DNA of 64,000 bases from Akebia trifoliata. Its lineage: Eukaryota > Streptophyta > Magnoliopsida > Ranunculales > Lardizabalaceae. The first letter of the stretch is position 1. Each line of letters begins with the position of its first letter. The DNA lies in assembly GCA_017979445.1 (NCBI GenBank), contig CM030705.1, positions 17,067,040-17,131,039 on the forward strand, given 5' to 3'. Of the stretch, positions 38,461 through 49,608 are shown piece after piece. A program made the translations under genes and the position numbers. The notes under the pieces were generated by a model that saw only the letters and a list, made by a program, of their open reading frames with translations, was not told the origin of the DNA and ran no database searches.

Positions 38461-38466
38461 CGTCAG

Positions 38467-40330
38467 TGAAAGTGCCTTCGAGGAGATCCGCATTGGGATG
38501 CGGATCCCAACATTTTGGGAGTCATCTCCTAGTTCAGGTCTAAGACCGTAAGTTGACCCTAAATGAAACTCAGGTTGGTCTATGACAAAAATAATATGTA
38601 ATGGGTCAAATTACGAAATCCGAAAGGTGTTAGGCACCGATTTTGCTTGACTCATAGTTGGTCTTTACTACAATCCAAGATAACCTATAGTCAATGAGAA
38701 AAGATGAAAAGTCAAACCTATGGTCAATTATAAGACTATGGTCAAACATCAAGATCCAAGTCAAAGGTCCTAAGGTCAATCGTCATCATCAAATTGACCC
38801 AGATCGACCAATCAAACCATATGGAATAATTGAAACTCATCATGTAAATTCCTCGAGATTCACATGAAAATATTTATAATTGATATCATAGACCTTATAC
38901 GGCAAAAATTAACACATTGACATAAGGTTAATAATTAATTTTTCACTTTTTACTTTTTAGAAAAATTTTGGTGAACTAACTCAGGAATAGAAAAAGAAAT
39001 TTGACCCCTCCACATATTCAAAAGCCATCAAGTCAACTCAAGAATTGCAAGAAGACCATCAATGGATTGATTTCAAAAGAAATCTAATTAAATAAAATTC
39101 GTGAATCAATTTATTTAAAATACTCTTTTTACCATCAAGAAATCAAATTTTTAAATTTTCATAAGAAGAATATTCTATTAATCCAAGATCCCAATGATTA
39201 ACGAGTTGACTTCTTATGTAAAATTTGATTTAAAATAACTCTATTAACCCAAGAAATCAAATGTTTGGTCGGGCCTAAAGTGACTTTTGAGGTTGCCTAC
39301 ATACCTTAGATTTTAGTTTTTTTTTATCAGACCAAAACGTGGTTCAGGCTTTTTTTTTTCTTTTCTTTTTTTTAATGTGATCCGGCCTGAAGTGAATTTT
39401 TAGGCTGCCTATGTACCCCAGATTCTTGGAATCAAACCAATATATAGTTTAACACACCCTTCCCTTAGTTATTAGGTGATCTGGCTAAGAAAGAAAATGC
39501 ATTTTTTTTATTTTTTTATTTTTTGAAAGATGTAAAGGGCTAAAAAATGATAAGTGATTTAGGTATTAAGTGAATTGGTTTGGCCGAAGATGACCTCCTC
39601 AGATATAGTATCACTTGATCTGGTCAAGATTAGTTAGTTTTGGTAGTTTGATTCCATCGTGATCTTGAAGTCTGACTATTTTACCAAGCAATATCTCCTA
39701 GATGATATAAGGACCACCCCCAATTGAGTTTGAACTTCCCGTGAGGATAAAAAATGGGTACCTTATTCTCCTTTAGAACTAGATCGCCGACTTGCATGTT
39801 TCAAATCTTAACCTTCTTATTAAATGCTTGGGCGACTCGTCGTTGATAAACTTGTATATGATAGAAAGCTCTGAGTCGCTTCTCTTTGATCAAATTCAAT
39901 TTTTCATTGTAATGATGGACCCAGTCTGCTTCTGATAATTGATTTTTCAACAATACCCTAAGGGAAGGAATTTTTGTTTGGACTACCAAAATTGTTTCCA
40001 TGTCGTAGACTTGAGAATATAGAGTGGCTCTTGTGGAGGTTCGAATTGAGGTACGATTTATCCAAATGGGTAAGAGGTAATTTCTTGAATCAATCAATGT
40101 GTTTTTGAAAAATCTTTCTCACAATGGACTTGAAATTCTTATTGGCTTTTTCAACTGTTTTGCTAGTTTAGGGACGCTAAGGAGAGGACTTGTGATGTCA
40201 AATCTTGAATTTTACATAAACAGTTATAGCCTCAATTTTAAAGTGGGTATCATTGTTAAATATCAACTCAGAAAGCACTCCAGATGAACTAAAAATATTT
40301 GTTTAAATGAACTTGGCAAACTTGGAAGTG
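38467..40330 (-). mobile_element. Ty3/gypsy Tat/Ogre-lineage remnant (LTR end plus pol 3' end)
   Basis: The plus-strand left end TGAAAGTGCCTTCGAGGAG resembles the starts at 21,246 and 22,758. It is followed by gggagtcatctcctagttc and gaaaggtgttaggcacc, the same landmarks as in those LTRs. To the right lies an integrase pseudogene on the minus strand. Between them are two copies of a phrase like ctgaagtgaatttttaggctgcctatgtacccc (39,278 and 39,384). The element therefore runs on the minus strand, with pol leading into its 3' LTR. The start of that LTR and the rest of pol are missing; the right edge is cut at the MITE at 40,381. Confidence 0.7.
39640..40330 (-). pseudogene. gypsy integrase pseudogene (Tat/Ogre type)
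   Basis: The minus strand gives the order of a gypsy integrase. There is a core-domain relic around NDTHFKIEAITVY, then HHKSSP-RP--SKTVEKANKN (the site of the usual SPYRPQTNGxVEAANK motif). Next come TSIRTSTRATLYSQVYDMET and IPSLRVLLKNQLSEADWV. NLIKEKRLRAFYHIQVYQRR and AFNKKVK follow, then VGDLVLKE and HGKFKLNW of the C-terminal module. The wording matches Ogre/Tat polyproteins as I remember them. Stops (after VKI and after IAW) and frame shifts disable it. Confidence 0.8.
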
Positions 40331-40380
40331 ATGAGCACAGTGTAAGAGCAACTTATAACCATTTGGTAAAGTTATATATA

Positions 40381-40673
40381 GGGAACGGTTCAGTAACCCA
40401 AAGGTTTGCAAAACATTTTTCAAAACATGGGTTAGAAGTTTTGTAATTAACTGATGTTTTGTGAGGATGATCTCTACGATGAGGAGATCATCATCACCAA
40501 AAATCAGCCTATTCCAAAACTTCTATCCCCATCAAAAGTGATTTATAAAAATTGGATGGTCCACGATTCTTCAATTTGTAAACTAAGGTTAGAAATTTGT
40601 AAACTTCTAACCCATGTTTTGAAAAAGTTTTGGCACAATGTTTGGTAAACCTTAGGGCTGCTGAACCGCTCCC
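40381..40673. mobile_element. Mutator-type foldback MITE, copy 3, beside the MULE
   Basis: Ends GGGAACGGTTCAGTAACCC and, inverted, GGGAGCGGTTCAGCAGCCC. Inner hairpin arms (gaggatgatctctacgatgaggagatcatcatc) correspond to those at 3,448-3,501. This copy lacks the second internal hairpin of copies 1 and 2. It lies in TA repeats: tatatata on the left, and a 20-bp AT tract (40674-40693) on the right that also touches the large Mutator-like element. Confidence 0.85.
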
Positions 40674-40693
40674 ATATATATATATATATATAT

Positions 40694-41004
40694 GGGAGGC
40701 GTTCGGAGGCATCAGTTTGATCAGTCGTTTTAACAAACGAAACTCGAGCGTTGGATATTGTTGAATCGGACGGTCCAGATTGTTGATTTCGTTTAAGTTA
40801 TAATTTAAAGGATTTTTATAGCGCCATCCCTCATGTTTTGAGTTATTAGTGTCACCTCCCTGAGTGAAAAACAGCAGAGAGAACTCGTATGTTCTCTCTA
40901 AACCCTCGAACACCTCTCTCTTTCTCTCGCTCTCGCTCCGCTGAAACCCTCGAAACCCTCCTCTCTCTCGCTGCAACTCTATCGACGAAAACCTCTCTCT
41001 CTCC

Positions 41005-41070
<66 letters not shown>

Positions 41071-42498
41071 CCGCTGAAACCCTCGAACCTCCTCACTCTC
41101 ACTCTATCTCATTGAAACCCTCCTCTCTCACGCTGCAACTCCATCGACGAAGCACGAACACGAAAGTGTTCTTGTAACACAGAAGCGATTGTGCAAGCCT
41201 ACTCGAAGGTATATTGAAGAATCATCAGATCTGAAATCAAGATCATGCCGTGGAAGACTGGAAAGTCCAAGTAAAAGTTTAAGGGATAAACTCATGCAGA
41301 TTAGATCTCACAATCAGCATCATAGGAAAGGATTTGGAGCAGTGTCGCTGGTTTGTAGGCAGGATTCACTTTAGGAGTCTGGTATTCAGGTACCATTTGG
41401 TGTTCGTGTACGGAAGGGGCGCCCAAAGAAACAATCTTCCATTTTGGTAAGAAATTCTCATCAAATCGCTTGCATATCGATAGTGAATCTTTTTCATCAT
41501 CTTGTACCTTCTTCTCTAGCTGAATGTGGGCTGCTGCTATGAATTGACTTATCATTTGGTCTTACATGGTATTTAATTATTTCTTAAATATTTTTGTTGA
41601 CTTTAGACCATCATATAATGATATGGGTGTGTACACTTGTTTTTGGTTCGCATATTGGTGGGCCACTTACCTATTAAAGATAATAGAATATGTATGTTTT
41701 ATCGATGAAAAAACATAAGTTTTAAGCAAATTCCTTATGTGTAATATCCTATGTGCTTATGAATGTCACGAGTGAAGTTATGGGCTTTAAAGAAAAATGT
41801 GTTCTGTTCTTTTATTCCTCGGCCACTTTCATGCAATTTGGAAAGTAATGATTCTAACAGATGAACCCAAGTCAAAAGAAGAGAGTAAAAGGAGTGGGTG
41901 CAATACAAAAGAATGTGGCCACAGTACAAGTTGTGTTGCATTTCCTTATTCTCATTTCCACCATTTCAATGTCATCTCTAATCAAATCCCATTACTAGTT
42001 TCACTGTTTCATGCACCATTACTAGTTTAAATTTCTAAATGATAACTATTTCAAACCCAGTGGTGGCCTTCGTAAAATTGAGAAGCATGCACCATCATTG
42101 TCAATGGCTTGTTCCAGTTATTTGGTTCACCAACATGAAATCGATTTCGTTGCCTGGAGCCACATTTAGAGCATTTTCTTACTATCTCAATCCACCCCAT
42201 TTTCAGGTTACCTTTTTTCCATTTTAGACCTCTCAAATTGCGCCAAAGTACTTTTTATGTGCAATTATTATTATTTTTTTTAATTGGTAAGCTTGGTTTT
42301 AATGAGTTTAATAACTTATTATTGGCAGGATTTGAACCCAAACAGTTCTGGTCCTCTTCGGCCATGTGCACGAATATACTTGTGATTTTGATAATTTTCT
42401 TGTTATTGGTTTACTTGATCTGATTTTAATTTACTATTACTTCATAGAGAATTATAATTCTCACATTGATATATATCTTTGATGCACATTTTGTGAAA
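40694..42498 (+). repeat. left terminal inverted repeat of the MULE
   Basis: It pairs with 49609-51398. Landmarks in order are: the end GGGAGGCGTTCGGAGGCATC; cgttttaacaaacgaaactcg; a CT-rich leader-like zone at 40,885-41,160 including a (CT)n tract (41,012-41,062); a splice-bounded exon at 41,192-41,446; and anonymous DNA ending near gatgcacattttgtgaaa. The CT-rich zone with aaaccctcgaa words looks like a plant promoter/leader and probably drives the inward gene. At about 1.8 kb it is unusually long for a MULE. Confidence 0.9.
41192..41446 (+). pseudogene. captured host exon in left TIR (TRF-like/AT-hook protein?)
   Basis: The plus strand reads CKPTRRYIEESSDLKSRSC, then KLMQIRSHNQHHRKGFGAV, and ends RVRKGRPKKQSSIL before a GTAAGA donor. 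A TTTAGG introduces one in-frame TAG at about 41,372. KPTRRYIEE followed by a basic stretch and an RGRPKK-like AT-hook core recalls the segment upstream of the Myb/SANT domain in plant TRF-like telomere-binding proteins. That recall is from memory and moderately weak. The exon is present again, inverted, in the right TIR, so it became part of the TIR itself. No further exon of that gene is seen. Confidence 0.5.
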
Positions 42499-42534
42499 TC
42501 ACTGACAATTGGTTTTGTTAGGTTTGCTATCAAG

Positions 42535-43294
42535 ATGGGCAAGTTTTATGTTGTCTTTGTAGGGAGAAAGACCGGGATATTTTCCACCTGGGAAGAATGT
42601 CACCAGTACGTGGATAGATATCCGTCAGCTTGTTACAAATCATTTTCATCGTATGAGGAGGCCACAAGACACTTTATCGAAGATACGCATAATCGTGATA
42701 TAGTTGAAGAGAAATTCCATGAAGTAGATGATCAATTCCATGACTTGAAGCAAGAATTCTATAAAGTGGAGCATGTGGAATTCAAGAAAAAATCATATGT
42801 ATTTAAGAGATTACATGTAATTTGTATAATTATTTTCATATTGTCTTTAGTCATGGGTATGTATTTTCTTTGAACTTAATAGATTTCAAGAGAATAATTG
42901 ATTTTGGATCTTAATGAGTGAATGTATATTGTATATTGGCTTTAATTTTTTGTTGCCTTTAGCCTATCTTACATGTAATTGTTTATTGCCTTTAGCCCAA
43001 CCTCAACACCACCCCTTGTTTGTTTGAGACCAGCTATCCTCTAGCAGATTTCATTACTAATATGCATTCCAACACATTGAGTCATGTGGTTTCATTACCA
43101 AATATCAGGATTACAGATGAATGTTGTAGGATATTTAATGGGTATTTCGGAAACGCACTAAAAATGTTTGGAAGAACAGGTTATGATGTGGTTGAAGGTA
43201 TTCACGAGACATTAAGAAATGGGTTTGAAAGATACATAAGTAAAACTTCTGGAAGAGACATACATGGTAAGTTCATGCATCATGATATCAACAT
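42535..43294 (+). CDS. MULE accessory gene: viroplasmin/RNase H1 N-terminal-like domain protein
   Basis: Exon 1 (ATG at 42535) follows an acceptor (ttttgttag) only about 37 bp inside the TIR boundary, so its leader and promoter should lie in the left TIR. Residues 1-45 (MGKFYVVFVGRKTGIFSTW..., ECHQYVDRYPSACYKSF) match the RNase H1 N-terminal/viroplasmin fold (PF01693 family), which binds RNA-DNA hybrid or double-stranded RNA. A charged helix follows (residues 50-95), then a membrane-like segment (VICIIIFILSLVMGMYF) ending exon 1. Read straight on, it stops at 42,873 (113 aa). A GGTATG donor at about 42,855 and an acceptor at 43,005 would join it to exon 2 (LADFITNMHSNTLSHVVS ... GRDIHG, GTAAGT donor at about 43,268). 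Exon 2 has no known family and both exons are open. The function is unknown; a helper role in transposition is inferred from position only. Confidence 0.6.
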
Positions 43295-43331
43295 GGCTAC
43301 GAAGAATGTCATTTGTGTACTTAAAATTTGA

Positions 43332-44033
43332 TTATTCAGTCAAAATTATTGTTAAACGAAATATTCCATGGTTAGTGATTTCCACATGGTTAGTCAAAAT
43401 TATTGGTTAAATTGCCTGTCAAACCTTGTGCAACATGAGATTAATAATTTGACAAACAATTTTTGGACAATGAAGATGTCTTAATGAGGATGACCCATTT
43501 TATGGTTGGATTGTCTCCAACATGAGATTCATGGACCTTATAGAAGAAATACACACATTGCAAAGCAACTTCGAAGTCGTTGGTTCAACTCCAGCCTACC
43601 CATCCCAAAAATAAATAATAAATAAATAAATAGCAATAACAAGTTTAGACCAACTCTAAACATGAACTTAGTTTTGGACCAAATGTAAAACCTCTACCTG
43701 TCCACAAAAATTAACTAGTTTAACTCAAATTCTCAATAAAGACTGGGATTTGGCAACTATTTTGCCTTAAAGGCTTGGCCACGTGGCTTCTTCCACACAC
43801 TGTCTAGCATTTTTAAAGTGCAAAATATGTGAAAACTATACAGGTGATCGTAGAATTACTTAACAGCTAGACAAAATCTCCGAGCAATCAAATGATGTAC
43901 ACTTTACAAATCCCACATAATTGGTTTAAATGTTTTCCAACCTCAACAATGTGCCAAACTACACATTCTCTGTTGGGTTGTGAACATGATCACTTACAAA
44001 AAAAAAAAAATAGGGCATGATGATTCTGATGCT
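43332..44033. other. MULE interior without a recognised exon
   Basis: AT-rich DNA between the two convergent gene groups, with a short (AAAT)n run at about 43,610. It probably holds the 3' ends of both transcripts. Confidence 0.5.
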
Positions 44034-44108
44034 TTAAGCCAAAGCAGCAGCTGCCATTGGAACCGATCTGTAACATGCCCTCTTGGCTGCACGGACAATA
44101 TCCTCAAC
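44034..44108 (-). pseudogene. captured terminal exon, source unidentified
   Basis: Bounded by an acceptor (tgtgcag) and a TAA stop, it reads VEDIVRAAKRACYRSVPMAA followed by four residues, 24 codons in all with no break. It looks like the last exon of a host gene. It could belong to the same transcript as the upstream exons, but the CAD1-like protein does not end this way as far as I recall. Confidence 0.5.
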
Positions 44109-44566
44109 CTGCACAAGGCAACACACATATCAGAAAAAGAAATGTAAAGAAAATGAGTTAGATTTTCACGATAGACTGAATTGGATATGCTTGATCTAAC
44201 TAGGAAAATTCACAGAATGTCGTTGGTCCGATGCTTACAAAAATATGGTTTATTCAGGGCATATTTGCTAGCATATTTTTTTCCAGCTGAGGGCAAAATC
44301 TTTGGAATAAAGTAAATTCAAATAGAGAAAAGAAAATCATAGTACATAAGGAGAGTTCAAAGTTGCAAAATTTTCAGTTCAGGATATATTCAACAACCTT
44401 GACAGTGCCAATCACTATACATATGATGTTTGACCTTCACGAAGATGCACGATGAGCTATATGGGTATTTTCTTCTTAGAAGGAAATATTTGAAATTCTG
44501 CAGAAAGAAACTATAACACAATTCATTAAAGATAAGAAACAAAGTAAATTCAAAATAAAATCTTAC

Positions 44567-44750
44567 ATTCTAGATATAAATCAATTGCACGGGTTATATG
44601 TTTTATTCCAGTCAATCCATCTAGCAGAGAAACAATAGGAGTAAATGTCATGTTTATGACATCTAGTGCCGCACGAACAGTGTTTGTCCACTTGGAATGG
44701 CTCTGAACAAGATCATCACCTCCTCTCCTCCTAAAAATCACTGTTACATC
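44567..44750 (-). pseudogene. captured exon of a CAD1/NSL1-like MACPF protein
   Basis: A 184-bp exon bounded by an acceptor (gtgtgcag) and a GTAAGA donor. It reads DVTVIFRRRGGDDLVQSHSK, then ALDVINMTFTPIVSLLDGL, then HITRAIDLYLE. This closely matches an internal exon of plant MACPF-domain proteins of the CAD1/NSL1 type, which restrain cell death and immune signalling. The frame is open. Only this one exon is present, and the membrane-attack core helices and the rest of the protein are absent. A (CA)n microsatellite (44,755-44,775) lies in the flanking intron, directly before the acceptor. Confidence 0.75.
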
Positions 44751-45554
44751 CTGCACACACACACACACACACACAAACAAAATTATAGACCGACCTTACT
44801 AAATATTTTCATACTTCAAGTAAACAAAATAACTATTGCCAGGAAATAATAAAATGCATCAGAAACAACAGTTTCCAAAACAGCTGGAACTACAAAACAA
44901 CCTTGTGCTTGAAGAATCCCATAACATTTGTAAAAAAGTTGATCTCGTAAGTATTTTAATATGCCATTTTGGAATACTACGATAGGGTACTTATAAAAAA
45001 AAGGATAGGGAAGTCATCAAAATTTCCACACTAAACAAACCTCCTTTTCAAACCAAACCATCATCTAGGTAATTCTTGACCGTGAACGGACATGTGGCTG
45101 CATACTTGCATTTGATAGACTAAACATAGGATCTCGAGCTACTCAAATCTAATCTCTAGGATTTACTTCAAACCACTGTGGACTGAGTTTTAGTAACATA
45201 TCTGATCTTATGGTAGTAAAATTGGGCAATAAGGAATCACGTATGAAAATCTAAAACCTGTATCTCCAGAGAATAAAACAGCAGAGACAAGACAGTCATC
45301 TATAACTAGAAGAGTAATCATAGTAGGTTTTCTATTTTGCATGCTTATAATATATAATAATGGCCTGTACTAGATTTGGTATATTAGAATGGGGGATTCC
45401 CTAGGTGCTGTGTGTGTATGCTTAGTGAATTGATCCAAGTCTTGAAAGTTACGTTCCAAAATCCACTTATAATACCTTGATGTATGTAACAACACAGAGA
45501 AATACACAAGTCAGCTAACATTACAAGGAGTTGCAACAGTTCAATGGAATCAGA

Positions 45555-45911
45555 GGCAAGGGCTTACTGTTTCTAGAGGGAAGACATTTCAACCCTAAGA
45601 ATGCGTTCAATTTTAGGAGGCAAAGACTTCTCCACATCCTTTATAACTCTTCGGAGATTGTGAGGCCTCAATTCCATACGAAGATTAGCAAGCTAAAAAA
45701 TACACTCCAGATTTTAGTATAAGTAGAAGAATAAAAAATTAATAGATGGATCCAACTTCTCTCACAAAAGGCCATGCCATGGAAGTTTGAACGCAAGATA
45801 AGTGAGGATTGTACCTCATTTTCATTAGAAGAACTTAGATTCTTGTATTTGTTGACAAAATCATCTTTATTCTTAAAATTATCAGGATCAAGGAAATGAA
45901 GCAAAGCCATG
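45555..45911 (-). pseudogene. captured exons of a CHD1/CHR5-type chromatin remodeller
   Basis: Exon A (45815-45911) reads ALLHFLDPDNFKNKDDFVNK followed by YKNLSSSNENE and ends at a GT donor. Exon B (from 45692, after an acceptor ttttttag) reads [20 protein letters not shown] followed by [17 protein letters not shown]. It then meets a TAG where the parent would have Pro-Leu-Gln-Lys. Both belong to the SNF2 ATPase region of plant CHD1 (CHR5), with the intron position kept, so capture was at DNA level. One nonsense change (CAG to TAG) and divergence after it make this a fragment without ATPase function. Confidence 0.85.
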
Positions 45912-46433
45912 CCAATAACAGAAAACAAAAAATAAAAACCAATGTCTAGTGCATTTATGATGGAAATAGGATATCTGTCATATCATCAATTGCATCAGAA
46001 CAAAGCAATAACTAAATGATTTCAGATCAAGGGGGAGTTGTTAACTTATCTGCCAAATAACCAAACAAAACAAAACCACTTACAATCTGCTCCCATTATT
46101 CGATAGTGAAATAGATGAAGACCATATATCATTTTTTGTGAACCAGGCCCAGGATGAAATCTGTAAATATGTGCTCATATTTCACAAAAGATCTTTTCTA
46201 TTTCACAAAAGATGAGTTATAAGTGTTTGATAATTAATATTTTATTTTTTTAGGCATTCAGCTGTGCGGTTGGTTTGAATTCACTATTGTCTCCCCTTTG
46301 TTTTTAGGACATCAATCCTACTTATATTAAATATAACACATTTTTTTATAAGTAATTTACATGCTTTTGCAAACATAGCTAGTAAATACTAAACAATAAC
46401 ATGGGGAACTGCAGATCTATGATACAATCTTAC

Positions 46434-46472
46434 CCAGGGGTAATGTCAGCCCACCTTTCAAACAAGGAAGGC
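46434..46472 (-). pseudogene. possible captured mini-exon
   Basis: A 39-bp segment bounded by an acceptor (atttccag) and a GTAAGA donor, open as PSLFERWADITP. It is too short to identify and may be chance. Confidence 0.25.
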
Positions 46473-46723
46473 CTGGAAATGCAATACAAGTAGCAAAAAA
46501 CAGCAAGTTTGAAAACCCATGTCTCTAATCAGATTTACTGAACAAAAAACAGCAACTTGCTCCAGCATGTTTGTTAACTCAATGGAAATGCCTCATGATC
46601 ACTTTCCATGTCCTGACCCAATTCCTGAATATCATCATTATCTATTAAAAAAAATAGATATAAATAAGACTGTATAATATAAATAAATGTTTTAAAGTGA
46701 TATTTTTTCTTATAAAGATAATT

Positions 46724-49042
46724 TCACTTACCTTGGGTTGTAGAACATGTCCGCTTTTTATATGGATTTATAAAACATATTCGTTTGTCGTGTCCGAATG
46801 CTTTACATGATGCACACTTTCGTTTCTTCTTTTGTTGGCTCAACTCGATACTACTTTTTAATCTACCTGTACATTCAACATTTCCTTTGTCCTTCTCATC
46901 TTTCTTCCTACCCTTTGTTTGCGAGACATTTGGGTCTAAAAGTAACAACTGTGATGCATCAACTACAGCTGGGGATGCATCAACTACAACTTCATGTTCT
47001 AACATTTCATCGCATTGAATTTCAGAAAGTTTTTTGGATAGTTCATTTAAGGTATTCGTGATGATTTCGTATCTCTTCATTGAAGTTAATGCAAAACTAG
47101 CTAATGTAGTAGCTTGTTGACACATACTGCCAAATCTCAATGCAATTGACGGTTCTTTCCCATCGATCATTACTTCTGAATCCATCACCCTAAATTTGTT
47201 TGCCCCTTTCCTCCATCTTCCAAGAATAAAGTGTGACGGTATACTATCAATGTCTAGATGGAAAAACACCTTTAGAAAATGCCGACATATTATTCCAACG
47301 AACTCAAATTTCTTACATTCACATGCACCCTCGCAAGTATCCAAATTTAACTTCAACACAAACTCCTCTGACTTACCAAACTTAGTTGTCATCCGATACG
47401 TATGAAATCTATCATCGATTCCCATTTCTTCAACTTTAAGTCGATTCACTTGGAGCCATTCTTTCCTGAGTTTCTCAAACATATTTTTAGTATACACTGT
47501 CGCAACATGTTTGAGAAGTAACTCGTCATTCTTCACACATCGAAACTTGTGTTCTGATTTAAAATCTTCACCGGTCTCATTTGTAACAAGTTTTTTCAAT
47601 GCTTCCTCATACGTGACTACAAATTCTCTTAGATTTGTCTTCCATGTAACGAACCCATTAAAGAATCCATTAATACTCTCACTACGACCAGTAGTATTCA
47701 TGCCAGCGAAAAAACAACTCCGATTATACACAGGCACCCAAGACTCTCACAAATAAAATAATTGTTCAAGCCATTCATTTCCTTCCAATCCATGCTCTAC
47801 AATCAAGTTTTTCCAATTCTTTTCAAACTCTTCTCCCGTGTATGTCGACCAAATACACCTCTCTAATTTGCTTTTGAAATCACAAGTTTCAAAGCATTTA
47901 TAAGCCAACTTCTCAGGAAACTTCTTCATGATGTGCCAAATGCAAAGGCGATGACATGTGTTGGAAAAAACTTTGGTAATCGCATTCCTTATTGCCAAAT
48001 CTTAATCGGTGATCATCGATATTGGGTGACATCCTCCCATAACCTTAAGCCAAGTCTCAAATAATCATAAGAAGGTCGTCTCTATCTCATCTTGTAGAAG
48101 AGCACACCCAAATTGTATAGATTGAAAGTGGTGGTTTACTCCAGTAAATGGAGCGAACAGCATATCATATTTATTTGTCCGATAAGTCGTGTCCAATGTC
48201 ACCACATCACCAAAATATTCATACGACAATCTAGACCTTGCATCCACCCAAAAGAAATTCGTTGCCCTCATCTCATCATCACATTGTATTGCATAAAAGA
48301 ATTGTGGATTTTCAGCCTGTTTTGTTATGAAGTAATTTAATACTGACTGTGCATCCCCTACCTCCAACTCCCTATGCATAACATTCCTCAAGTAATTGTA
48401 ACAATCCCTACCATCAAAGCCAATTAGATCTCCACCAAGAATGGTTGGCACTTTAGTGATTTGAATATTTTCTCTTCTGAATGTTTTCACTAAATCCTTA
48501 GCTACTGTAGGCATATAACGATTTGATCTCATTTTCATTCTCTTCGATGGTGTGACTACCTTGTGATTATGGCCATCGTCGAAAATGGACACTCTCCATT
48601 TTGCGGTCCACTTGTAATCGTGTATAACATGCATCATAGCCTTACATCCACATTTAACGGTTGAAGAACTTCTTCTGATTATCTTATTTGCGCTTTCATT
48701 CACAATTGTTGCTTCAACATCTTTTTCTTTTGCCTTATATTTGCCTTGATGTGTGCAAGCATATGTCATTCCAGTTATCTCATTTGAACCTCGCCGACAC
48801 TTAGTAGTTGTTTGAATACGAATGGAAAATCCTTCTTGATGCCCGTAATCTTCATAATACTTCTTGAATTCTTCAATTGAATCAAAGATCATCCCCACAT
48901 ACGGTACATTCAACTTTTAAACATTCTTTATAGGACTCTCACAATCAACATGTTATCTACTATCTACTTGGATTCTCGATGAAGATCCCATAGTTTCACC
49001 AATAGTCGCTTCCCCACACTTGTCAACGCCAATTGTATCCAT
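46724..49042 (-). pseudogene. FAR1/MURA-type MULE transposase with five in-frame stops
   Basis: One reading frame of 773 codons from ATG at 49042 to TAG at 46724, without frameshift. Domain order: FAR1-type DNA-binding region (from about codon 46, VPYVGMIFDSIEEF; zinc ligands around CGCKAMM and DDGHNH). Then the MULE DDE domain, with first Asp in VVTLDTTYRTN (codon about 284), second in ISMITD (about 346) and Glu in GRSESINGFF. Then a SWIM zinc finger (CECKKFEFVGIICRH), and a C-terminal CX2CX4HX4C knuckle (CASCKAFGHDKRIC). Length suits the family (600-900). Stops lie at codons 30, 42, 326 (48065-48067), 347 (48002-48004) and 432 (47747-47749). The last three sit where the family has Trp, Gln and probably Arg, so each is explained by a single C-to-T or G-to-A change. 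The start lies about 570 bp inside the right TIR boundary. An alternative is a domesticated FHY3/FAR1 relative, but the TIRs argue against it. Confidence 0.9.
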
Positions 49043-49608
49043 GAAATATTTTCACTGATACATTAAATCACAATCAATGCATTAAAGGAAGATTCAAAGT
49101 TATGCCAATCGTATGCCTTCATTGAAGGTAATGCAAAAATATCTAAAGAATCAAAGTTATTCCAAAATAAACTTGTGATTCAGAAGGCTGAACCTTTTGA
49201 ACATCTTTCCAATAATACTCATAACCAACTCTACCAAGACCTCCTCCCATCCCTTGACTAATACCATAAACTACCACAACTTCCCAAACAAAACTCCAAT
49301 GCATTTCCCTATAAAAGCATTATGAACCAATCCAGGGGTGCACAACTTGAAACCCAAAATCCCTCTTTGAGTCTCTTCTTCTCCTCAGCCTTCCAATCAA
49401 GTGGAAGGCTCTCTTCCTCCTCCATTAGAAAAAATTTCCAAAAAATAACCACTACCCAATTCAAAACTCACTGTTTTCGAAGTGGGTATCTCAATTTCTA
49501 ATCGAAATTCCTCAAAAATGGGAATTTATAAACTACCCAGCAAACAAACAACTTCAGTTATTCGTGAAGTGGGTGTCTCGATTTCGATTCAATGTGTTCG
49601 AAGTGGTT

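Noticed and set aside
42535..42873. Endogenous pararetrovirus (caulimovirid) gene for the viroplasmin-like domain
   Set aside because: The short N-terminal fold is shared with cellular RNase H1 proteins. No movement, coat or reverse-transcriptase domain is nearby, and the gene has introns and lies within MULE TIRs.
44567..44750. Functional MACPF or CHD1 host genes in this window
   Set aside because: Only one or two internal exons of each are present, inside a transposon, without the remaining exons; the CHD1 piece has a stop.
46785..48340. Plus-strand open frames opposite the transposase
   Set aside because: They are shadows of the minus-strand coding sequence, with no splice or domain support.
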